From: Chara braunii
Lineage: Eukaryota > Streptophyta > Charophyceae > Charales > Characeae
Assembly (NCBI GenBank): GCA_003427395.1
Contig: BFEA01000030.1
Coordinates: 3,293,951 to 3,345,642, forward strand
Direction of reading: 5' to 3'
DNA: 51,692 bases
A program made the translations under genes and the position numbers. Numbering within the stretch: the first letter of the stretch is position 1; each line of letters opens with the position of its first letter. The notes under the pieces are model-generated. The model did no database searches, was not told the DNA's origin, and saw only the letters and a program-made list of their open reading frames with translations. Shown one piece after another: positions 9,480-19,230 of this stretch.

Positions 9480-10480
9480 GAACACGCATATATATTGTCA
9501 CATGAATATCAGAGCGCAAATGCGAAAAAAAGAAAAAAGGAGAAAAGAAAACCAGGGAAAATTGAGTTCAATTTTTTATCTTCTTCCTTATAACTCCCCC
9601 TGTTCAGAACCTCTTGCGTACAAGGCCGCCCACGTGGATGTAGGTATATCGTCACATGAATATCAGAGCGCCAAGGCGAAAAAAACAGAAGAAAACAAGA
9701 AAAAAAATGAATTCCTTTTTTCATCTTCTTCCTTACAACTCCCCCTGTTCACCCACTTGCACACAGCCAAAGGGCAAAGAGGCAAAGAAAAGAGGAAGGG
9801 AACAGCCAAATACAACAAAACAGGGGGCAACAAGCAATAGCACCAAAACGGATCCTAGATGACAAGTCCCAGATGCAAGCACCGCCCCTCCTTCACAGGC
9901 CAAACGACAGGACATTGGCTAATCGATCAAGAGTCCGAATCCTGTTGGGTGAACCATGAACCAATAACTGTACGTATGTATTTCACGGGTGATTCAGAAA
10001 CGCCGTACACAGCAGCTAACACAGTAGCTACCTGCGTACAAGTGGAAGAGAGGAAGAACACGCATATATTACCGTTGGCAAATCCATCACGCGTTCGGAT
10101 CCTGTTTTGGATCAACCACGAACCAATAAATGCACGTATGCATTTCACGGGTGTTTCATAGTGCCGACTGCAGTCGGCACCTGCCCCGTGACTGAGAAGA
10201 GGAACACACGTACTACTGTTGGTAAACAGATCAAGGCCATCGCCTTCAAAAAAAAAAAAAACGATCAAGAGTTTGAATCCTGTTCAATGAACCAATAAAT
10301 GTAAAAAATAATAACAATAATAATAATAATAATAAAACCCGATCAAGAGTTTGAATCCTGTTCGATGAACCAAAAAATGTACGTATGTACTCGAAGGGTG
10401 TTTCAAAAAAAAAAAAAAAATTGCCGACTACAGTAGGCAGGTGGGTGGCTGGCTGAGAGGAGGAACACGCACGCATAGTG
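9480..10480. repeat. Diverged tandem units with tRNA-B-box-like motif
   Basis: The 9.48-9.73 kb part carries a doubled 'cacatgaatatcagagcgc'. From about 9926 to 10400 the lines 'gatcaagagtttgaatcctg', 'atgaaccaataaatg' and 'tttcacgggtg' recur in four diverged units, two of them followed by simple A or AAT tracts. The motif 'gtttgaatcc' resembles a pol III B box, but no matching A box at tRNA spacing is seen, so a SINE origin is only a possibility. Confidence 0.5.
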
Positions 10481-11018
10481 CTGCTGTTCGCAAACAGGTC
10501 AAGAGTTTCAGGGTCTAACCCACCCCGTCTTAACGAAGACCAGAGCTAGGCCTCCAAACAAGATATAGCAATCCAAACCCTTTCCGTGTGAAGCACACAT
10601 GACGGTTAGTGCAAAAGATGATAGGATCCGTGAGCGAGCATGATCACGAGAGAGAGAATTACGATGGCCGACTCGATTTACGATAGGATGATTGATTGTT
10701 CGGCGAGGATCCCTTTCCTAGGGTGAGGGTGAGGTTGACACCCTCACTCTCACCGCATCGGCGAGATCCCTTTCGTTTGACTCTATGATATGAATCATTG
10801 AGCTGTATGTGCAATGGCCAGTGAGTTACTCCCCCTTGAAGCTGCTGCTGCAGAATCTGCTATTGGGCGAGTGACTTACTCCGTGAGCAAGACAAGGACG
10901 CAGTCTACGTGTACACACGCTTTCGGTAGCGGTATGCTTAGACGATGCTTGCCAAGCGTGACAACGGATGCCACCACCTCTGTATCCGGCCTCCAGCTAT
11001 GGCTGTCTCCGTTCGGCC
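10481..11018. other. No gene recognised
   Basis: Mixed sequence with a small inverted repeat near 10720-10755 ('gggtgagggtgag' / 'ctcactctcacc'). No domain is found in the open frames. Confidence 0.4.
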
Positions 11019-11020
11019 TA

Positions 11021-11126
11021 CCGTCTACACCTGTGAATAGAACGCCCAGTGATTAGCGCTGTATCTAGACTCAAAGTTGCCCTAATACAGTTGCGATGAA
11101 CCGGCGTTCTATTCGGTTGAAGACGG
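11021..11126. mobile_element. TA-flanked palindromic MITE, copy 3 (GAATAGAACG subfamily)
   Basis: 'ccgtctacacctgtgaatag' at the left and 'ctattcggttgaagacgg' at the right are inverted. TA precedes the left end (11019-11020), while the right TA has decayed to GC. It shares the 'gaatagaacgccc' arm with the copy at 41493, defining a subfamily distinct from the GAATACAACG one. Confidence 0.75.
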
Positions 11127-11299
11127 GCAGCTCGCCACACACAAGCGTGTGTCAAAATCAAAAGCATCTTGACCATTGATAGACAGCCACGACGATACGA
11201 AAGAATGGACCAAGTGAGGGTCTGGGGTCTCCACAAGTTGAAACGCCCTCTCTTTCCCCTTTGGAGAGCCATCAATTAAATTACCCTTCGCCATCCAAC

Positions 11300-11525
11300 G
11301 TCATCAATCGAAAACTGAGGGATGAACGACAGCAGACCACCAAAAAAAAAAAAAAAAAAACGCAGGAAGAAAGGCAAAATCGACTACATATGTCATCAAT
11401 CGAAAACTGACGGATGAATGACAACAAACCAAAAAAAAAAAAAAAAAAAAAAAACCCGGAAAATGGAAGGCAAAATCGACGATATATGTCATCAATCGAA
11501 AACTGAGGGATGAAGGACAACAAAC

Positions 11526-11564
<39 letters not shown>

Positions 11565-11565
11565 N

Positions 11566-11600
<35 letters not shown>

Positions 11601-11632
11601 CGCAAAATGAAAGGCAAAATCGACGATATATG
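11300..11632 (+). repeat. Three tandem units, each with an internal poly-A run
   Basis: Units start at 11300, 11392 and 11488 with 'gtcatcaatcgaaaactgag' (or 'gacgg'), pass through 'accaaaaaa' runs of different length and end 'aggcaaaatcgac'. The third run is about 73 A's with one N at 11565. The long lysine- or phenylalanine-rich frames here come from the homopolymers. Confidence 0.8.
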
Positions 11633-11697
11633 ATACCTTTCTCATCGTTTTCGCTAAAATCAAGTGTAGTATCTGGTCTGATCAGGTTAATATCTGG
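11633..11697 (+). pseudogene. U2 snRNA 5'-end retrocopy C
   Basis: About 65 nt resemble the U2 snRNA 5' end: 'atacctttctc', 'caagtgtagtatctg', 'gatcaggttaatatctg'. It is followed by 'gaaaaagaaag'. A 10-bp direct repeat 'atcgacgata' lies at 11619-11628 and 11712-11721, consistent with a target-site duplication, although that sequence is also part of the preceding tandem units. The copy stops inside stem II and cannot function. Confidence 0.7.
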
Positions 11698-11819
11698 GGA
11701 GAAAAAGAAAGATCGACGATAATACAGTACTAGATCACAATTGCTACCTAGTTTGCCAAATAAAAACATCAAAAACGAAAAAAGAAAGTTATCTTGCTCT
11801 CGCTTGCCTTTTACGTTAT

Positions 11820-12109
11820 CCATTCATTATCATATTAGTATCATATTAGTTATCCACTCATCATCCTACTAGCTATCCATTCGTTATTCTATTACTACGG
11901 TCCGTCCGATCATAACATCCCATCATTCAGGATCCATCCGCCGATCATCCATCCAGCCATGAAGCTGCACACGTGTGCATAGCTTCATGGCTGGATGGAT
12001 GATCGGATCCAATGATGAGATAATTATCAATAATAAGATAATAATGAATGGATAATGCGTGAGGATACTGAATGGGATAATTATGAATAGGATAATAATG
12101 AATGGATAA
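11820..12109. repeat. Large foldback built from GGATAA/TTATCC repeats
   Basis: Centred at 11973/11974 ('gcacacgtgtgc'), the left arm 'gatcatccatccagccatga' is inverted at the right as 'tcatggctggatggatgatc'. The arms continue outward as TTATCC-type repeats on the left and GGATAA-type on the right. The centre is a near-perfect hairpin of about 80 bp. Confidence 0.8.
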
Positions 12110-12402
12110 CTAGGCTACCAGCCGGGCTGCCCGGGTCGCCCTATTCTCCCGGGCGGCCCGGCCGTGCAAGGACCAGGGAAGGTCCCAGCCCAAAAAAAAA
12201 AAAAATTCCAAAAAATCCGAAAAAAAAAGTATGTTATGCAGAAAAATTAACTGAACAACTTTTGCTTCAGGGTCACATCGAAATACTTTACCAAATTTAA
12301 AAAAATGAAAAAAAAATAAATTAAAAAATATTTTGTTTTTTACTTCTTTTATATCTCTTTGGCCCGGCCGGGCAAGTGGACCCGGGCCACTCTGTAGCCT
12401 AG
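12110..12402. mobile_element. Complete CTAGGCTAC-terminal non-autonomous element
   Basis: The termini 'ctaggctac' and 'gtagcctag' are inverted. GC-rich subterminal blocks ('cccgggcggcccggcc', 'ggcccggccgggc') flank an A/T-rich core shared with 1-283. 'atggataa' occurs directly on both sides (12102-12109, 12403-12410), giving an 8-bp target duplication typical of hAT elements. However, the host array is itself made of GGATAA, so the duplication could be coincidental. It is non-coding. Confidence 0.72.
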
Positions 12403-12560
12403 ATGGATAATTAATTAATAGGATAATGAATGGATAATGCGTGAGGATAATGAATGGGATAATTAATAATAGGATAATAATGAATGGATAATTAATTAAT
12501 AGGATAATGAATGGATAATGCGTGAGGATAATGAACGGGATAATTAATGGGGGGGTAGAT
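12403..12560. repeat. GGATAA-type degenerate array
   Basis: Irregular repeats of 'aatggataat' and 'gggataattaat' that continue the right arm of the foldback to the left of the inserted element. Confidence 0.7.
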
Positions 12561-12878
12561 CGACGGCTGAATGGATAAAGAAGCGAACGCTGGACTAGTG
12601 GATAAAGAAAGGAACGTCTATGTACTTCGCTTTAGCAGCAATTTATTATTAGTAATTGGCCAGAGAGAAATTGTGGTCCCATCAATAAATCCCTATATAC
12701 TTCTACTGAATGGTTTCAGCTCGGCTCCTCTTCTTCGCATCATCATGATCCACGATCTGGTCATGGTCGGTCATCATCGCCGTCGCTGCCGTTATCATCC
12801 CCATCAGACATAGATGCAGTGGCTGACGACTAATCACCACAACTCGCATCGTAAGAATTAACAATCAGCCATATATAG
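12561..12878. other. No gene recognised
   Basis: A short unsupported frame is open on the plus strand at 12571-12813, without motifs. I see nothing to call. Confidence 0.4.
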
Positions 12879-12890
12879 AGTAGTACCACA

Positions 12891-12990
12891 CCAATCAATG
12901 GGCCTAGCTCAGTTGGTATACTCATGAGCTGTTGGAATACAGACCTAAGCTGCGATCCCGACGCAATCATATGAACATAACCGGAACGAA
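12891..12990 (+). mobile_element. tRNA-derived SINE, copy 3 (short form) with 12-bp TSD
   Basis: 'gggcctagctcagttggtat' (A box) begins at 12900 and a degenerate B box 'gctgcgatcccgacg' follows. The copy ends about 90 nt in, without the TTCTGAATTACC tail of the other copies. A perfect 12-bp direct repeat 'agtagtaccaca' lies at 12879-12890 and 12991-13002. This supports insertion by target-primed reverse transcription of a shorter transcript rather than later truncation. Confidence 0.75.
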
Positions 12991-13140
12991 AGTAGTACCA
13001 CAATTACCACCTTAAACGTCATCGTCCGAATGATCACGCCCTGCGCACTATCAACATAATCTTCATCGTTGGCATGCCAATTCCCAATGGACTATGTGAT
13101 TCATTATATGATTCGCAGTGGTGCTTCCATCACATTGCTA

Positions 13141-13245
13141 CCGTCTTCCCCCGAACACAACGCACCCTCACTTTGGCTGTACCAGACCGGAAACATAGCT
13201 TGTATACTTTCATTTTCAGGGTACGTTATGTTCCGGGGAAGACGG
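13141..13245. mobile_element. TA-flanked palindromic MITE, copy 4 (GAACACAACG subfamily)
   Basis: The left end 'ccgtcttcccccgaacacaa' and right end 'gttatgttccggggaagacg' are inverted. TA lies on both sides (13139-13140, 13246-13247). It shares its arm with the copy at 39813, forming the GAACACAACG subfamily. It is non-coding and 105 bp long. Confidence 0.82.
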
Positions 13246-13519
13246 TAGGTATAGGCACGAGCGCAGGAGAGAACAGGTGGACTAGAACAAGAAGTCGTCC
13301 CGAGGTACCGGAAGAAAAAAAAAAAGTGTCTGGGAGGCGACGGGAAAGCCGATCAGACGACAAGATCGGAACGCAAACCCGTTAATCAGGGTATATACTC
13401 GGCCCTTAAAACAAAGGAACAAGAATGAAGGCATATATACCCTCCCACCTCACGCAGGAATATTGGAGGCCTACCTAGCGCGTCCCTACGAGCAGCCTCA
13501 CAGCCAGCAACCGTACTCT

Positions 13520-13750
13520 GAGGGCCTCGCTCCACTACTCACCACATGCACAAAAGGCAAAAAATGTGGCGGCGTATGTTCCCACGTTCTAGCAGAAGAT
13601 TCATTTTCATTTTGCACATTTGGTGACAACAGTCTTCACCCGAATACAACGTACCGTCATTATAGCTGTACTTGGGGCAACTTTGAGTCTAGATACAGTG
13701 ATAGTGACCGTACGTTGTACTCGAATGAAGACTAGTAGAGCGAGGCCCTC
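13520..13750. mobile_element. GGGCCTCGCTCC-end element carrying a MITE
   Basis: The termini 'gagggcctcgctccacta' and 'tagtagagcgaggccctc' are inverted. The body 'aaggcaaaaaatgtggcgg' and 'agattcattttcattttgca' is homologous to the foldback units at 4896-5133, so both belong to one superfamily with two terminal variants. The right half is largely occupied by the MITE at 13631-13733. Confidence 0.68.
13631..13733. mobile_element. Palindromic MITE, copy 5 (nested)
   Basis: The arms 'agtcttcacccgaatacaac' and 'gttgtactcgaatgaagact' are inverted around a core with 'ccgtcattatagctgta'. It sits inside the element at 13520-13750, so it inserted later. The flanking TA pair is no longer clean. Confidence 0.72.
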
Positions 13751-13796
13751 AAGAGTTTTGCGACGTTACTTTTTGTTACAGCAGATGGCTGAAGAT

Positions 13797-13948
13797 GAGC
13801 CTCACTCCCCTGCACAACCAACATTCCACATGTACACGAAGATGGTAATGGTCCCGATACATTTCAAAATGTTGGATTACTCCGAATGTACCGGGTCCAC
13901 GACGCAGTCGAGATACCTGTAGAATATCTAGTACATGAGCGAGGCCCG
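13797..13948. mobile_element. Degenerate relic of the GGGCCTCGC-end family
   Basis: The left end 'gagcctcactcccctgcaca' and right end 'gtacatgagcgaggcccg' are imperfect inverted copies of the family ends. The interior has no recognisable homology. Confidence 0.4.
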
Positions 13949-14043
13949 ATTGGCATCATCAGTAAGAGGCGGCGAAAAAAATGGACGCCTTACGAAGACG
14001 AGATTGACCACGAACCATTTTTTTGTCATTTCTTCCGTCTCTG

Positions 14044-14164
14044 AGGGCATACTCACACTACGACCTTTTACGTGTTGCTGGACGGACGTGTGGCCTGATA
14101 CATCCAGGTATGGCCGTAAATGCGGTCAGATCCATTTGAGATACTGCTAGTGTGAGTACGCCCT
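14044..14164. mobile_element. AGGGCATACTCACAC-end MITE
   Basis: 'agggcatactcacactacga' at the left end is inverted at the right as 'ctagtgtgagtacgccct'. The 121-bp element is non-coding. Relatives lie at 20630-20752 and 7120-7248, and isolated ends at about 8012 and 40640. The class is unknown; short inverted ends and small size suit a hAT- or PIF-type MITE. Confidence 0.68.
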
Positions 14165-14263
14165 GAAGGAGAAAAACGAAAATGACAAAGAGGTGCTACA
14201 ACAGGTATCCTGGAGACAGCGAGCAAGTGGTATCCGTAAACAGTATTCACAACCGGATTGGGG

Positions 14264-14324
14264 TTAAACGGATTGGCTAACGGATTGGCTAACGGATTGA
14301 ACTAAGGGATCGGATAACGGATTG
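14264..14324. repeat. Minisatellite (acggattggctaa)
   Basis: About four degenerate copies of a 13-bp unit, acggattggctaa. Confidence 0.7.
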
Positions 14325-14499
14325 AGTAAATGATAGTAGGCACGGAGCCTCACAGAGGGAGGAGGTATCAAGAAACGTTGATACGAGACAGGAGCCTCAT
14401 AGGGATCCGTTATAATGTGCACGGATGCGCCAAGATGAGAAGAAAGCTCGATGCAAACCAGTTTTGCTCGTGGGAAAAACAACTAAACAATGCGGTGGC

Positions 14500-14562
14500 T
14501 TGAAAAAAAAAAAGAAAAAAAAAAGAAAAAAAAAAGAAAAAAAAAAAAGAAAGAAAGAAGGA
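14500..14562. repeat. A-rich homopurine tract
   Basis: A runs broken by single G residues. The reverse strand reads as poly-phenylalanine and is not a gene. Confidence 0.75.
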
Positions 14563-14904
14563 AATGCGCTGGCTGTCCGGTGGGTAGATGATTTGACAGA
14601 TGGACATAATAACTCCCAAGGAACACGAACGGCCGACACCCTTCTTCCACCTCCATGAAGGCCGTTTCTCGGCTCACCGTTTCCCTGGTCCGATCATCGG
14701 CTTTCCATAGAACGCCACTCCTCCATTCAGCCTTCTCACCACCGTCTACTTTGTCCTGGAGCAACCTCTCTGGTGCCATACGGCGGCTCTCTCGACACAC
14801 TCCCCTCCTCCCCATGCAGACCGCCTTCCCCTATCACACGCACATCTCTGTTCCGCCTAATCTCGNNNNNNNNNNNNNNNAGCCCTAAACCATTCCGTCC
14901 TCCC

Positions 14905-15250
14905 TTCCGTTCTGCTCTCTATTCTTCTCCGCCTCGTTGCACGAGACTTATCGCCCCCGTTCTTCTCTCATCGTTGGAGGCAGAGAAGGTTAGCCAATGT
15001 ACAACACATTTTTCGCTCTCAGGGGGGAACCGCCTCCCTTCTTCTCTCATCGTTGGAGTCAGAAAGTTAGCCAACGTACAACACATTTTGCGCGCTCGGG
15101 GGGGAACCGCCTCCCTCCCTTCTTCCTCCCCAAGTCGGCAGTGGTCCCTCCCCGTCTACCCCTCAACCATTCCGTCCTACTTCCGCTCTCTGCTCTCTCT
15201 ATTCTTCCGCTCGCCTCGTTGCACGAGATTGATCGTCACCGTCATCTCTC
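14905..15250. repeat. Tandem duplications next to a short sequence gap
   Basis: 'ctctcatcgttggag' with 'gttagccaaygtacaacaca' and 'ggggggaaccgcctccc' occurs twice about 73 bp apart. A larger unit with 'cgcctcgttgcacgaga' recurs at about 14931 and 15212. Fifteen Ns lie just upstream at 14866-14880. The overlapping frames carry no known domain. Confidence 0.6.
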
Positions 15251-15357
15251 ATCGAGGGTCAACAAGATTAACGAGAGAATACAACACATAGACACAAACA
15301 ACATATTCCCATCACCGGAAGCTACGGTGGTGGGGTGGGGTGGTCCATCCATCGCGA

Positions 15358-15413
15358 TCGACCGATCCGACCGATCCGACCGATCCGACCGATCAGACCG
15401 ATCAGACCGATCC
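15358..15413. repeat. 9-bp minisatellite (accgatccg)
   Basis: Six near-perfect copies of accgatccg or accgatcag follow one another. They translate as a serine-aspartate-arginine repeat, but no flanking protein is recognisable. Confidence 0.8.
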
Positions 15414-15987
15414 GAGATCGGGCGAAGAAAACGGAGAGGGCAACGGCGAAATTACCGACAAAGACGAACCTAACGGCACGAACACAAAGGAAGAAATACG
15501 TGCAATCACGCTAATAAAGGAAGAAACTGAGTAACAATCTCTCGCTAATGAAGTAAAAAAAAAATGTGCAAACGAGGTCATCGAGACAGGTACGCATGTC
15601 AGAGAGCACATAACAATCCCGAGCACAAGAAAGGCAAAGAATCGCGTGCAGGCATCAGAGTCCTGGAAAAGAAAGCAAGAAAGACACGAAAAAATGATCT
15701 GCTAAAATGAGCAACGCAGGCTCAGAAAACGCGTATTAAAAAGGGGAAAAAAGAAGAAAATACTGTAAAACGCGTGTCAAACCGAAAAAAGAGAAAGCTA
15801 GACGAAAAAACGCAGGTGTGTCAAAATAGGCACGGAGGCGGGGATATGAACACTCTCGAGAGAGTTTGGAGGCTGCCTGCAGAGTCGAAAAGCATGACAC
15901 GAGGCAAACGGTGAGACACGCATGAAAGAAAGACACCACAAGAACACGATGAGATGATCGAGGTAGTGGATCCACGGTAGGAAGCCA
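15414..15987. other. Purine-rich sequence without a gene
   Basis: A/G-rich on the plus strand. Frames are short and motif-free. Confidence 0.4.
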
Positions 15988-16016
15988 GGGGGGGGGGGCC
16001 GGGGGGNGGGGGAGGG
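15988..16016 (+). repeat. G-run with quadruplex potential
   Basis: Runs of 10, 6 and 5 or more G's are interrupted by CC and one unresolved base at 16007. The run lengths may be assembly-inexact. Confidence 0.6.
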
Positions 16017-16559
16017 CCTATACTGTAGCAATGTTCTGTTTGGAAAGCATGAACCTGGCCATGATAGCAGTCAGATTCGTGCTTTCAAGGCATGAACATA
16101 GCACCAATCAGGTCTGGCCCCAAGAAAGATGACTTCGAAGACGACGGATCGAGATAAGATCTAGACAGACACAATTCAAAAACAACAAGAAACTTGTTAC
16201 TCACCGCTTTTCAATCTTTTTTTTTTTTTTTCTGCTAACCGTTCTTCAATCATCTGATCGAAAAAAAAAAAAAAAAAAAAAAAATCATCTGATCGAAGAG
16301 ACGCTGTCGTTTCACTGACGATGCGGGAAGAGTGGAGCGGCGGATCGTCGTTACCAACTGCTCAAGTGGGAATAGAGAATGAGACCTATGGGATGAAAAT
16401 GAGAGGTAGGGCTGGAAGCGAAGCCATTGGGGCGGAACTAAGCGGGGCATATCACTCGCTTTCTACCGATACTCAGTGACATCGGCCATGACAGAGGACT
16501 AAGAAGGTAGGGTAGGAGAAGTGTGTGTGCACAATGAGACAAACGTAGTCCGTGAGAGA

Positions 16560-17090
16560 GGTAGAAGAAAAGAGGCACAGAGAGAGGGAGAGAGAGAGGG
16601 ACATAGGCATTACAAGTACGGAGAGAGGAGAAAGAAGGACGGGATGTCGAGAAACAGAGAATAAACGAGACGAAGACTACCTTCTTACCCCGAATACAAC
16701 GTACGGGCATTATAGCTGTATTGGGGGTATCTTTCAATCTACATACAGCTATAATGACCGTACGTTGTATTCGGGGGAAGACTGTAGGGCACCCCATGAA
16801 TGAGATGATGAAGAAGATGTTATCACAAGAGAGCCAAGGAGAGGATAGGCTGGCGCAGTGGAAGATCTGCTGCAGAGGGAAGGAGACCAACGAAGAGCGG
16901 CACAGAGAGAAGGGGAGAGCGGTACATAAGGGTTAACAAGTACGGAGAGAGGAGAAAGAGGGACAGGATGGAGAATCAAGAAGAAACGAGACAAAGACTA
17001 AGCACCTCATGACTAGGAGGATGAAGAGACGAGGAGAGGAGAGGCTGGCGCAGTGGAAGATCTGCTGCAGAGGGAAGGAGACCGACGCGC
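16560..17090. repeat. Roughly 200-bp tandem duplication, one copy holding a MITE
   Basis: The lines 'aagtacggagagaggagaaa', 'acgagac.aagacta' and 'tggcgcagtggaagatctgc' occur in the same order in both copies (the last at 16852 and 17048). The first copy has the MITE at 16680-16784 inserted in its 'gacta' sequence; the second copy is uninterrupted at about 16997. This gives an empty-site comparison. Confidence 0.75.
16680..16784. mobile_element. TA-flanked palindromic MITE, copy 6
   Basis: The ends 'ccttcttaccccgaatacaa' and 'ttgtattcgggggaagactg' are inverted, with TA at 16678-16679 and 16785-16786. The empty duplicate near 16997 reads 'gacaaagactaagcacctca', with a single TA, confirming the target. 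It belongs to the GAATACAACG subfamily. Confidence 0.88.
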
Positions 17091-17326
17091 TCAGTCGGAG
17101 AGACAAGAGGAATACATTGAGAGAAAGAGAGAGAGAGGACAAGCAACAACGAGTGGAGTGGTACAAAAGGAGAAAGAAGAAAAAGAGCGGCAATATAGAC
17201 AAACAAACAGACAACAGACGGAGAAGCAAAAGACGGGGATGGTGACAGACGCTATGTAGGGAAGAGAGGCATGACGATCCGCGAGAGTGGGGGAGCACGA
17301 AGGAATCGAAGTTATTACATACATAC

Positions 17327-17535
17327 CTGATCCTGAGCTGCGTGCTAAAGATGACATCTCCTCCTCCCCCTGTTAGCGTGAACTCCGGTACCGTGAATTC
17401 ATACCCATCGAAGTAGAAATCGCAGTAATCCAAGGGTTTCGTGTCCAGAGGCCGCGAGTTCACCACCGACGCAAAAAATAGCCCAGCTACGAGCACGACC
17501 AGGAGCCGACCGGCAAGGACTCGATCCCGGGCCAT
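17327..17535 (-). CDS. Candidate first exon of a secreted protein (partial, hypothetical)
   Basis: From the ATG at 17535-17533 the minus strand encodes about 69 residues that begin with a textbook signal peptide: a basic start (MARDRVLAGR), a hydrophobic run (LLVVLVAGLFF) and a small-residue cleavage region (ASVVNS). A short Tyr/Phe/Asp-rich mature part follows. The frame reaches 'atcag|gtatgt', a good splice donor (exon end 17327), after which the reading frame degenerates. An acceptor-like 'ctctgcag' lies downstream on the same strand near 17072, but it is inside a repeated sequence and gives only a short continuation. No family is recognised. It may be a real terminal exon or chance. Confidence 0.33.
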
Positions 17536-17660
17536 TCCTGATATGCAAAAAAATCTCGCTAATAACGATATGATGGCAAAGCACACACCTGTACCCGCCT
17601 TCCCAAACATCGACCAGCAGACTCAACGTATCCGATGCTACCTACCTAACCGCTCTCACA

Positions 17661-17661
<1 letters not shown>

Positions 17662-17741
<80 letters not shown>
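17662..17741. repeat. (CT)n(CA)n compound microsatellite
   Basis: A CT run passes directly into a CA run. Protein frames across it are Ser/Leu or Thr/His repeats without meaning. Confidence 0.9.
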
Positions 17742-17744
<3 letters not shown>

Positions 17745-18556
17745 CCGAGAACACCCTCTACCCAAAAGACATGCACACAAAGAATCGCACTACTGTAGGC
17801 CCCAATTACGACTGCCTCTCTTCCTCACCCTGTTTCTCCCTCCTTTTTCACCTCATCCTCTTTCGCCCTCTTGTTCTTCCGAACCCCCTTTCTCTCTCCC
17901 CGTCGTTGTACAGACATGTAATTCACGGTAGCGTCACCGTGGCCCGCCTCTATCTCCTGTGGCTCGGGTGTGTGTTTGTGTTGTGTTTGTGTGTCTGTGT
18001 GCGCCGCGCGCGCGTCCGTCGAAAGTGAGAAAGCGAGCAGCTTTCTCCAACCTCGCAATGTTTTCCCGCTTCCTTATAAACACAACCGATCAACACAGGA
18101 GGGTCATATCGCTGACGAACGAGCGACCTGACGACTACCTCCTGCAGAACGACCCCGCATCCGTTCCCCGCGACCGACTGCAAACGAGCAACAGCCGTCT
18201 AATCCTGACACTGTACGATTACATGATGATGGCACATTCACCAAGAGCTGAAAACATACCATGCTGCAAGTGAGCAGGAAACTAACAAAGAGCAGGAGAG
18301 GAGGCAGCAAGCAGACGGCAGCCAACACTTTTCACCACCCAAGCAAGAGACAACAATGCTCAGACAGGGACCGCGAAACGTAGGTAGGGACAAACGACGT
18401 GTGTGTCAGGACAGGACACCCGATCCCGGCCACACGAACCGCCTCCAAATACTCCAGAGAATGCTCAGTAGTATTTACAAACCTATCACCCCAGCACCTG
18501 ATACGCATTCGCGCTTCTGATCAAAGCACTTACTCCCCCTCTTCCCCCCCCCCCCN

Positions 18557-18596
<40 letters not shown>

Positions 18597-19230
18597 TGTG
18601 TGTGAGCGCGCGCGAGCGCGTATGTATCCTCGGTCGCGTTTGTCTGGACACGGGAAGCTGTCTGTTCGCGATGCACGCCAGCCAATCTATAGATCGATGT
18701 TTGCCACTGCCGCACACGATTACCGACCTGTTACTCAGGAGGTCTGTATCTGCCTGTCTATACGACTTAACAGCTAAACAACAACAGCTCCAGGCTGACG
18801 ATTTGCACCAGTACACCGAATCTGTGTACCACGGGGCTTCATGACGTACCACAGAGGACGACCTCTCTCTCTCTCTCTCTCTCTCTCCAACCCTCCGCAC
18901 CCTTTTCCGTCACCACCCACCTTTCTTTTCCCCACCACCACAGCACCACTGGGTACGGCGCGCTCCTCTCAAGCAAACACACCTATCACATTTCCAGCAA
19001 TGCATTAGCTCGTCGGAACAAAGGTCATGGCGACGCCACTGACCAGATAGGCCCAATACCCGCGACCTAAGAGAATAATCGTTCCAGTTAGAGCCATCAG
19101 CGGCGCAAGAGGCTCGTGTCATCGGCCGATGGGGTACGGTAATCGAGATGCACGCGAAGGGCTGATCGATGCTCGCCACAGACTAGACTACGCTCGTATT
19201 GCACGCATGCATGCTATTCACGTCAGTGTC
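17742..19230. other. No gene recognised; CT microsatellites
   Basis: C-rich sequence with CT/GT tracts at about 18547-18597 (one N at 18556) and 18865-18887. The open frames are short and overlap the microsatellites. Confidence 0.45.

Noticed and set aside
11281-11823. Long minus-strand phenylalanine-rich open frame
   Set aside because: Produced by the poly-A runs of the tandem units and by an N.
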